DNA of 64,000 nucleotides from Mycetocola zhadangensis. Its GTDB lineage: Bacteria; Actinomycetota; Actinomycetes; Actinomycetales; Microbacteriaceae. Position 1 is the stretch's first letter; the number at the start of each line of letters is the position of its first letter. This document shows positions 53,912 through 61,363 of the stretch, piece after piece. Under the pieces are notes generated by a model. That model had not been told where the DNA came from and made no database searches. It was given only the letters and a program-made list of their open reading frames with translations. The DNA is taken from the NCBI RefSeq assembly GCF_003668565.1, contig NZ_RCWJ01000003.1, positions 62,001 through 126,000 of the forward strand, read 5' to 3'. Both the position numbers and the translations under genes were made by a program.

Positions 53912-54673
53912 ATGTCGACCGCCACCATTGACGCCCCGGCTCCCGTTGACGATGCTCTCAAGCCGTTCATCGTCACCCTGATCGTCCGCCGGTTCAACCC
54001 CGAACTGGACGATGAGCCCAAGTGGGTTGACTACGACGTCGAGATGTTCTCGACCGACCGCATCCTCGACGCGCTGCACAAGATCAAGTGGGAGCAGGAC
54101 GGCTCACTGAGCTTCCGTCGCTCCTGCGCACACGGCATCTGCGGCTCAGACGCCATGCGCATCAACGGCCGCAACCGCCTCGCATGCAAGACGCTGATCA
54201 AAGACCTCGACATCACGAAGCCGATCTACGTCGAAGCGATCAAGGGCCTTCCACTTGAGAAGGACCTCATCGTCGACATGGACCCGTTCTTCGAGTCCTT
54301 CCGCGAGGTTCAGCCGTTCCTCATCCCGTCCAAGAAGGCAGAGCCTGGCAAGGAGCGGATCCAGTCCGTCGCCGACCGCGCACGCTTCGATGACACCACC
54401 AAGTGCATCCTCTGCGCCGCGTGCACCTCGTCCTGCCCTATCTTCTGGACCGACGGCCAGTACTTCGGCCCGGCCGCGATCGTCAACGCACACCGCTTCA
54501 TCTTCGACTCGCGCGACGATGCTGCCAAGGTTCGCCTCGACATCCTCAACGATCAGGAAGGTGTGTGGCGTTGCCGCACCACCTTCAACTGCACGGATGC
54601 CTGCCCTCGCGGAATCCAGGTCACCCAGGCGATCGCAGAGGTCAAGCAGGCCCTCATGCGTGGCAAGCCGTAA
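53912..54673 (+). CDS. sdhB: succinate dehydrogenase iron-sulfur subunit
   Basis: Electron-transfer subunit with three clusters, 253 residues. The [2Fe-2S] ligands lie in RSCAHGICGSDAM and NRLACKTL, the [4Fe-4S] in CILCAACTSSCPIFW, and the [3Fe-4S] in FNCTDACPRGIQV. Last gene of sdhCDAB, followed by a strong terminator. Confidence 0.95.
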   Translation: MSTATIDAPAPVDDALKPFIVTLIVRRFNPELDDEPKWVDYDVEMFSTDRILDALHKIKWEQDGSLSFRRSCAHGICGSDAMRINGRNRLACKTLIKDLDITKPIYVEAIKGLPLEKDLIVDMDPFFESFREVQPFLIPSKKAEPGKERIQSVADRARFDDTTKCILCAACTSSCPIFWTDGQYFGPAAIVNAHRFIFDSRDDAAKVRLDILNDQEGVWRCRTTFNCTDACPRGIQVTQAIAEVKQALMRGKP

Positions 54674-54694
54674 AGCCAGCACCCGTTCGACCTC

Positions 54695-54726
54695 GAAACC
54701 CTCGCTTCTTTCGAAGCGGGGGTTTC
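54695..54726 (+). terminator. rho-independent terminator of sdhCDAB
   Basis: 14-bp stem GAAACCC-T-CGCTTC / GAAGCG-G-GGGTTTC (the T-G pair as G-U), tetraloop TTTC, starting 21 bp after the sdhB stop and followed by GTCGTT. Confidence 0.88.
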
Positions 54727-54786
54727 GTCGTTGAGGGGTTCGTGGTGCAGAGCGTCTGCCGCTGCAAGGAAAGCTTCTCCTCGAGA

Positions 54787-54877
54787 TCGATCCGTCCCAA
54801 AGGGTCATTCGACGATTCGAGTCGTCCGAGATGGTCATTCAATTTCGCAGGAACGACCCTTTGGGCCGACTCGAATG
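54787..54877. repeat. intergenic repeat array, family 2, second locus
   Basis: Three copies of the same ~26-bp unit as at 41492-41612: direct at 54787-54810 and 54815-54840 (about 30 bp apart) and inverted at 54851-54877. The inverted copy shares TTTGGGCC and TCGAATGC blocks with the inverted copy at 41586-41612. Apart from the terminator, this is all that is recognisable between sdhB and ptsI. Confidence 0.8.
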
Positions 54878-54942
54878 CCGCGCAGCCATATGTGACGACT
54901 CATGCCGCGGCCAATCCCCTCGACGAGCGGAGCCGCGCTCCC

Positions 54943-56577
54943 CTACTCCCGGACGAACGCCCGCGCCTCGGCCGGCGTCGACGCCGACAGGGCCCGCACG
55001 GCAAGGGCCCGCGCGTGCTCGAGCGTGTGCTGTCTCAGTTCGGTGCGCACGGCATCGAACGCGCTCGGCGCCATCGACAGGCTCGTGGCTCCGAGCCCCA
55101 CCAGAACGACGGCGAGCATCGGGTCAGCCGCCGCCTCGCCGCACACCCCAACCGGTCTCCCCGACTGAACACCGGCATCACCGAGCATCTTCACGAGCCT
55201 GAGCACGGCGGGGTGCCACGGGTCAGCGTATGAGGCGACCGAGCCAAGCCGGCGGTCGGCGGCGAGGGTGTACTGGGTGAGGTCGTTCGTGCCGATCGAG
55301 ACGAAGTCGGCGATCCCGAGCACTTGGCCGGCCATCAACGCGCACGACGGCACCTCGGCCATCACCCCGGCCACCCGTACGCCGTGCTCGCGCGCCAGGC
55401 GAACGAAGTAGCCGGCCTCGTCGGCATCAGCCACCATCGGCGCCATCACCCAGACGTCAGCATCGGTCTCAGCATCGGCGGCCGCGATCGCGGTCAGCTG
55501 GTCGCGCAGCACCGACTCGTGCACGCGGGTTGCGCGGATGCCCCGCAGCCCGAGCGCCGGGTTCTCCTCTTGACCTGTTGGGAGAAACTCGAGTGGCTTG
55601 TCCGACCCGGCATCAAGGGTGCGTACGACGACCCGTTTTCCAGCGCAGATCGTGAACAGCCGGGCGTACTCCGCCTGCTGCTCCGCGACGGTCGGCGCCG
55701 TTCGTGCGCCGAGGAACAGCAGCTCAGTGCGGAACAGGCCGATCCCCTCGGCTCCGAGCTCGAGGGCGGCAGCCGCCTCGCCGGGACCACCAATGTTCGC
55801 GAGCAGCGGGATGCGGGTACCGTCCGCCAGCGTGCCTGGCCCAACCGGCACAGCCACGCGACGCGCGACGAGGCGTTGGCGAGCGGCGGTCACATCGTCG
55901 GCAGTGGGGTCCACGGTGACGGTGCCTTCGCCCGCGTCGAGAAGGACAGTCGTCCCCTGCGCGATGTCCGTGGCATCCGTCACCCCCACAATCGCGACGA
56001 TACCCTTCGACCGAGCGAGGATGGCGGTGTGCGATGTCGGTCCTCCGCCGACGGTGATCAGCCCGAGCACCTGCCCGATGTCGAGCGCGGCCGCGTCTGC
56101 CGGTGCGAGGTCACCGGCGATCAGCACGAACGGGTGGTCGGTTTCCGGCACGCCTGGCGGCTGCACACCACGCAGGCGGGCGACCACTCGCTGTCCGACG
56201 TCACCGATGTCGACGGCCCGGTCGGCCGGGCTCCCGCCGAGCGCGAGCAGCATGTGCCGAACGCTTGAGAACGCCTCGAACACCGCACGCTCAGCCGTGC
56301 TGCCGGCCTCGATTCTTGAGCGGACGTCGTCAAGAAGCGCTGGGTCCTGCGTCATCATCGACTGGGTCAGGATCACCCCTTCGGCTTCACCGCCTGCACG
56401 CCGGGCACGTTCGGTCAGGTCGCGCGCGACATCACCAAGCGCCGCAACGGCTCGCAGGTATTCGGACTCGGCGTCGGTGGTGCGCTCCGCCTCATCGGGG
56501 ATCGGCAGCGGGTCGGGCATCCGTATCACGGGACCGACGGCAATACCGCGACCCACTCCAGTGCCGTTGAGCAGCAT
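54943..56577 (-). CDS. ptsI: phosphoenolpyruvate--protein phosphotransferase (PTS enzyme I)
   Basis: First phosphoryl carrier of the PTS, 544 residues. The active-site His183 lies in GGGPTSHTAILARSKG. The PEP-binding C-terminal domain has GIGLFRTELLFLG, LGLRGIR and SIGTNDLTQYTLAADR. HPr is not adjacent and must be encoded elsewhere. It is presumably the donor for the EIIA/EIIB pair at 37384-38111. Confidence 0.93.
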   Translation of the reverse strand: MLLNGTGVGRGIAVGPVIRMPDPLPIPDEAERTTDAESEYLRAVAALGDVARDLTERARRAGGEAEGVILTQSMMTQDPALLDDVRSRIEAGSTAERAVFEAFSSVRHMLLALGGSPADRAVDIGDVGQRVVARLRGVQPPGVPETDHPFVLIAGDLAPADAAALDIGQVLGLITVGGGPTSHTAILARSKGIVAIVGVTDATDIAQGTTVLLDAGEGTVTVDPTADDVTAARQRLVARRVAVPVGPGTLADGTRIPLLANIGGPGEAAAALELGAEGIGLFRTELLFLGARTAPTVAEQQAEYARLFTICAGKRVVVRTLDAGSDKPLEFLPTGQEENPALGLRGIRATRVHESVLRDQLTAIAAADAETDADVWVMAPMVADADEAGYFVRLAREHGVRVAGVMAEVPSCALMAGQVLGIADFVSIGTNDLTQYTLAADRRLGSVASYADPWHPAVLRLVKMLGDAGVQSGRPVGVCGEAAADPMLAVVLVGLGATSLSMAPSAFDAVRTELRQHTLEHARALAVRALSASTPAEARAFVRE

Positions 56578-56636
56578 GTCGTTCCTCCCGTGCGTCCGAC
56601 ACTACCGGCTCCCCTCAGCGGTCCGCGGACCCCGGT

Positions 56637-58934
56637 TCACTTGGAGCGGCGCGGACGAATGCCGAGCGAACGCAGCGATGTCGCAGCCCGCAGGCGTTCC
56701 CGGCGGGTGCGCTTCGACCCGAGGGACTTCCGCAGGTCGTCGACGGCTACCCACACCCGGTCGGCATCCTCGTTGCTTGGACGCTCGGTCGAGAAGGTCG
56801 CTCGGTCGGCGACGGATGCCAGTGCGAACGCCCGCTTACCGCCAACGGTTGAGGCCACCTCACGGCGTGTAGCCGATGGCGGCGGTTCGATTCCGTAGTC
56901 GACGGCAGAGTCCTGAAACTCCTGCCAGCCGGCTCGAATCCGCTCAGCGGGCGTACGACGGGACCGTCGAAGAACGCGCCGCCGTGCCTTTGCGGCCATC
57001 ACGGCCAGGAACGGCGAGGCGAGCACAGCGAGTGCGAGAAGCGACCAGCCGAGGATCTGGGCAACGAGGAGCAGGAGGGCGAGCAGCGGGTCGAGCGGCT
57101 GGTCGTCGTTGTCGACCGTGTCGTCGGCGGGGAGCTGCTCGGTGTCTGGTTCCTCCTCTTCGACGGGCGGCTGGACGACGGACTGCGGCCGGGAGACCTT
57201 GGTCGGTTCGTCGAGCTCCTTCTCGGGGATCTCCCGAAGAGGCGGAGTCGTGTCGACGGTGAGCCACGTGCCATCATCCGCCTGCACTTCGATCCAGGCG
57301 CTGATGTCGTTACTGAGGACGGTTGCCGTTCCGGTCGAGGGGTTTGGGGTGGGCAGGAAACCCATCACGACCCGGGAGGGGAAGCCGAGTTCGCGCGCCA
57401 TCAATGCCGCGGCGACCGCGTACTGCTCTTCATCGCCGACCATCGGCCGCTCGGTGAAGAGGGCGGTGATCCGGTCCATGCCGTGCCCCGACAGGCTTGT
57501 CGGCTCGTTCTCGCCGACACCGTGGCTGATGTATCCGTCACTTTTCAGCCCGTCGAGCATGGCAACGAGCCGCTCCCCCGCACCCGTCACACCGTCGGTG
57601 TACAGGTCGAGCCGCTCGCTCATCACCCCTGGCAGGTCGACCGGGGGCGCAGCGCTTGCCGAGCCGGGGCGAACGTCGGCGAGTTCCTCGACCGACGGTG
57701 TTTCAGCGACGACCGAGTTCATTCGGTAGCTGTCGCCATCGGCCAGTCCATTCACGACGGCTGAACTGCCCGTCACGTCGTTGTAGAAGAAACTGTCGGC
57801 CAGCTCGCTCGCGTTCGGGCCGTCGAAGTCGATCGACCGCAGGTGCCCGGCGCCTGGCAGCCAGATGCCCGAGTAGCCCGAGATCGTCACGTCGAGGGAG
57901 ACGAGCTGGCCGCTTGCCTGCTGGTCGAGCCGGTACGGCACCCGCACGAAGGTTCCGGATTCGGCGGAGATCTCCTCTGTACCCACCGTGTAAACGACAC
58001 CGTCGTACACATCGAGCGTCGCGAGCCGCAGGCGCCCGTCGGCAGGCAGCCCTGACACGGTGAGCATTTCTTCGGCGGCAGCATCGGGCAGGTGGAAACT
58101 TCGGAACCCCGATAGCGGGCTCGGATAGGCCCGCGGGTTGAACGGTTGCTCGATGTGCGAGCGAATCACCTGGCGGTCGGCGGACGCCGGAACAACCGAC
58201 GCCATGACGGCACCACCGCAGGTCGCCACGGCCACGATGAGGGTGGCGCTGACGACACTCACGACGGCCGCCCGGTGCCGTTCGCGCCGTGAAGGGCTCA
58301 CGCTCGCGAGGGTGTTCGCGTGCCGGCGCTGGCGGGCGCGGTGCCGTGATCGGCCGAGCCACACCAGCCAGACCAGGGCGACGACAGGAACGGCGAGGCC
58401 GAGGGCGATCGACTGCCAGCCGATCTCAGGCCCGAAGGCGATGCCGAGCACCGCGAGCAGCATGGGCCAGACGACGGCCATCTCGGGCCGTCGGGTGCGC
58501 AACGCGATCGACAGCGTGATCACCGTGATGCACAGGATACTGACGAGCGGCGGAATGAGGAGGCTTTGGTATGCACCAACCGGCAGCAGGATCGTGACGA
58601 GCTGCTTCCAGCTCTCCGCAGTGCCCGTGATCAGGTCCAGCAGCCCCGGGCCCGTCGGCAGCACCCCGAACAACGCGGCATCGGGAAGGGCGAGGGGAAC
58701 ACCGACAACGAGATACACGCCAATGGTGATTCCCAGGAGAGCGAAGCCTGGCAGTCGCAGGCGCCAGCCGAGAATCGCGATCAGAACGCCGAGCACCATC
58801 GCAGCCACCGTGAGGATCACAAACTGCGACACCTGATAGATCGGCCACCAGAGAGCGGATGCCACGCCCACCGCAAGGATCGTAAACAGTGCGTTCCAGA
58901 TAACGAACCGCGTGGCATCCGTTCTCTCGTTCAC
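56637..58934 (-). CDS. TgpA-like membrane transglutaminase-fold protein, probably catalytically inactive
   Basis: A 765-residue protein with five or six N-terminal helices (to about residue 200), a helix near 235, a long extracytoplasmic region, a transglutaminase-like core (about 480-570) and another helix near 640 followed by a basic cytoplasmic tail. This is the DUF3488-transglutaminase (TgpA) layout. In the core the usual GxCEx(F/Y)A reads GDEEQYA, with Glu502 where the catalytic Cys belongs. The usual HAW reads SAW, with Ser545 for His. Asp561 in VDTTPP is kept. It overlaps DUF58 by 4 bp in the same operon. Confidence 0.82.
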   Translation of the reverse strand: MNERTDATRFVIWNALFTILAVGVASALWWPIYQVSQFVILTVAAMVLGVLIAILGWRLRLPGFALLGITIGVYLVVGVPLALPDAALFGVLPTGPGLLDLITGTAESWKQLVTILLPVGAYQSLLIPPLVSILCITVITLSIALRTRRPEMAVVWPMLLAVLGIAFGPEIGWQSIALGLAVPVVALVWLVWLGRSRHRARQRRHANTLASVSPSRRERHRAAVVSVVSATLIVAVATCGGAVMASVVPASADRQVIRSHIEQPFNPRAYPSPLSGFRSFHLPDAAAEEMLTVSGLPADGRLRLATLDVYDGVVYTVGTEEISAESGTFVRVPYRLDQQASGQLVSLDVTISGYSGIWLPGAGHLRSIDFDGPNASELADSFFYNDVTGSSAVVNGLADGDSYRMNSVVAETPSVEELADVRPGSASAAPPVDLPGVMSERLDLYTDGVTGAGERLVAMLDGLKSDGYISHGVGENEPTSLSGHGMDRITALFTERPMVGDEEQYAVAAALMARELGFPSRVVMGFLPTPNPSTGTATVLSNDISAWIEVQADDGTWLTVDTTPPLREIPEKELDEPTKVSRPQSVVQPPVEEEEPDTEQLPADDTVDNDDQPLDPLLALLLLVAQILGWSLLALAVLASPFLAVMAAKARRRVLRRSRRTPAERIRAGWQEFQDSAVDYGIEPPPSATRREVASTVGGKRAFALASVADRATFSTERPSNEDADRVWVAVDDLRKSLGSKRTRRERLRAATSLRSLGIRPRRSK

Positions 58935-60328
58935 GCTGCCGCCCGAGCCATGGCCTGCTGGAGGTCCTCAAGAAAACCGATGGTCAGCACGGAGAGTTCG
59001 CCGGCCGTGCGGAAGCTCGGCACGATCTCGGGGTCGCAGACAACAGCGATGACCTCGACACCGGCAGGGAAGTGCCGCGAGGCCTGGCGAAGGGTGGCAG
59101 GTGTGACGGCTGCGCCGCAGACCAGGAAGGCGAGCGAGATGCCGGCGATCGAGTCGGCGGCGACCCGGGCGAGGTCGGAGAGGCCGAGCGCTGTTGCCGA
59201 CCGGTCGACGCTGCTGAGGTCGTCGAGCAACCGGGTCGGGCTGATCGCCGCGAGGGTTCTCATGGCGAAGACCTTGCGTTTGGCGAACTCGGGGGTGGAC
59301 TCACTGGCGACAACGGAAACTGTTCGGGCGTCACGAATCGCACGAACACCGAGTGAACCGGCGACGCTGACGGCCATTTCGAAATCCTCCTCACCGACGT
59401 AGTCGGCGGCGGAGAGGCTCAGCGCCACCATGAGGTGGCTTCGTCTGGTTTCCTCGAACTGGCGCACCATGAACTGCCCGGTTTTCGCCGTGCTCTTCCA
59501 GTGGATGGAGCGGCGTTCGTCGCCAGGCATGTACTCACGAAGCGCGTGGAAGGAGACGTCGTTCGCGGTGAGGTCCCGCGTGGGGTTGCCCTCGAGGTCA
59601 CGAACGAAACCGGTGCTCAGGCTCGGCACCGAAATGGTGCGCGGGTGCACAAAGAGGTCGATCCGCTCGTCCCACTCACGCTCGCGGCGCACGAGCCCAA
59701 GCGGGTCGGCTCGCACGACGCGCACCGGCCCGACCGGAATCACGCCGCGGTGCAGGGCTGGAACCGTGAACACGTCCTCGTAGCTTCCGCCCGCCGGCAG
59801 TGCTGGAACCTGGAAATCGGCCAGTCCGCCGCCGACAGGTACCTCGAGCCGCGCGCCCGGAAGCAGTCGGCGTGACGGGTTGGCCACATCGAGTTGCCCG
59901 ACGGCGCTCTCGCCAGCAACGATGCGGTTCACGGGAAGACTGAGAGTCGCCTCATGGGTGGTCCGCCCGATCAGGAACAGGGCTGCCGCAATCACAACGA
60001 TCGTGCCAGCCCACGCCCCGGCCACGAGTTCCTGCCAGCCGAGCCCATACCCGATAGCGAACGCAGCAATCACCGCGAGCGCGACCGCCCAGCCGAGCCA
60101 GGTCACGACGCTCGTCGCCGCGGCCCACCAGCGCTCGCTCACCTCGCGCACGGCGCGGCTCACGCGCACCGTCGTAATCACGGCGTCAGCGAGCGCACCC
60201 TGTCGTGTGCCGACGAGCCGGGTCCTGGCGTTGTTGAGCTCAGTCGACCCCGTGTTCGCGGCGGCGCGCGTGAGGTTGCTCGTTTTCTGCTGAGCCGTCA
60301 CCCCTCGAACGTCGCTCGGTTGTGCCAT
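58931..60328 (-). CDS. DUF58 domain-containing protein
   Basis: A 465-residue protein with a pair of hydrophobic helices (about 70-120) and a C-terminal DUF58/vWA-like domain marked by YMPGDERRSIHWKSTAKTGQFMVRQFEET. MoxR-DUF58-transglutaminase trios are common; the MoxR ATPase is thought to act as a chaperone-like partner for vWA/DUF58 proteins. It is 9 bp downstream of the MoxR gene. Confidence 0.88.
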   Translation of the reverse strand: MAQPSDVRGVTAQQKTSNLTRAAANTGSTELNNARTRLVGTRQGALADAVITTVRVSRAVREVSERWWAAATSVVTWLGWAVALAVIAAFAIGYGLGWQELVAGAWAGTIVVIAAALFLIGRTTHEATLSLPVNRIVAGESAVGQLDVANPSRRLLPGARLEVPVGGGLADFQVPALPAGGSYEDVFTVPALHRGVIPVGPVRVVRADPLGLVRREREWDERIDLFVHPRTISVPSLSTGFVRDLEGNPTRDLTANDVSFHALREYMPGDERRSIHWKSTAKTGQFMVRQFEETRRSHLMVALSLSAADYVGEEDFEMAVSVAGSLGVRAIRDARTVSVVASESTPEFAKRKVFAMRTLAAISPTRLLDDLSSVDRSATALGLSDLARVAADSIAGISLAFLVCGAAVTPATLRQASRHFPAGVEVIAVVCDPEIVPSFRTAGELSVLTIGFLEDLQQAMARAAA

Positions 60329-60337
60329 GTCGTGCTC

Positions 60338-61363
60338 CTAGGCTGCGGCGGTGTCGCGCGGGGGCGGAGTGTCGATGAGCACCTGGGCGATGACGTTCGA
60401 CGGGTTCACCCCGTCGAACTCCGCCTCAGCGTCCAGGATGAGGCGGTGAGCGAGCACCGTATCGGCGAGCGACTTCACGTCATCAGGAATAACAAATGAT
60501 CGACCGGATGCCGCTGCGAGCGTCTTTGAGGCACGAATCAGTGACAGCGCACCCCGCACACTCGCTCCGAGCCGAACTTCGGCGGACTGTCGGGTGCCGT
60601 CGATGATCCGCGCAACGTAGTCATTGATAGATGGGTCGACGTGCACCGTTGTGGCCATCGTGGTCATTTCGGCGATGGTTGCCGCTGGGACGACCGGGCT
60701 GAGCACTGTGTTGTCCGGCGTGTCCGAGCCCTCAAGGATACGAATGGTCGACTGGTGGTCCGGGTAGCCGATCGACGTCTTCATCATGAACCGGTCGAGC
60801 TGGGCTTCCGGCAGCCGGTAGGTTCCGGCCTGCTCGATCGGGTTCTGCGTGGCGATCACCATGAACGGAGCCCCGACCGGGTGGGTAATGCCGTCAACTG
60901 TGACGTGCCCCTCCTCCATCACCTCGAGCAGAGCTGACTGGGTCTTCGGGCTGGCACGGTTGATCTCGTCTGCCAGAACGATGTTCGCGAAGATCGGGCC
61001 TTTGTGAAAGTCGAAGTCACCGCTGCGCTGGTCGTAGATGCTCACGCCCGTGATGTCGCCTGGCAGCAGGTCGGGGGTGAACTGCACACGGCTTGACGCG
61101 CCGGCGATGCTCTCGGCCATTGCGCGGGCGAGCGAGGTTTTCCCCGTGCCCGGCACATCCTCGAGCAGCAGGTGTCCCCTGCTCAGCAAGGTCACGAATG
61201 ACAACCGGATGACGTGGTTCTTGCCGAGGAGGACCTGCTCGACGTTTTCAACGAGCTGATCGCACACTCCCGCGAACCACGTGGCCTGCTCCGGGGTCAT
61301 TGTCATGAAGTTCGTGCCTTCCGTGGTGCGGGAGTCCGCAAGAAATTGTGTCGAGTCCATCAT
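60338..61363 (-). CDS. MoxR family AAA+ ATPase
   Basis: A 341-residue AAA+ ATPase. Walker A is LLEDVPGTGKTSLARAMAES, Walker B IVLADEINRASPKTQSALLEVMEE, and sensor 1 FMVIATQNPIEQAGTYRLPEAQLDRF. This is the classic MoxR sequence. The start ATG forms ATGA with the stop of the surface-protein gene upstream, so translation is coupled. Likely works with the DUF58 protein in assembly of a surface or envelope complex. Confidence 0.93.
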   Translation of the reverse strand: MMDSTQFLADSRTTEGTNFMTMTPEQATWFAGVCDQLVENVEQVLLGKNHVIRLSFVTLLSRGHLLLEDVPGTGKTSLARAMAESIAGASSRVQFTPDLLPGDITGVSIYDQRSGDFDFHKGPIFANIVLADEINRASPKTQSALLEVMEEGHVTVDGITHPVGAPFMVIATQNPIEQAGTYRLPEAQLDRFMMKTSIGYPDHQSTIRILEGSDTPDNTVLSPVVPAATIAEMTTMATTVHVDPSINDYVARIIDGTRQSAEVRLGASVRGALSLIRASKTLAAASGRSFVIPDDVKSLADTVLAHRLILDAEAEFDGVNPSNVIAQVLIDTPPPRDTAAA

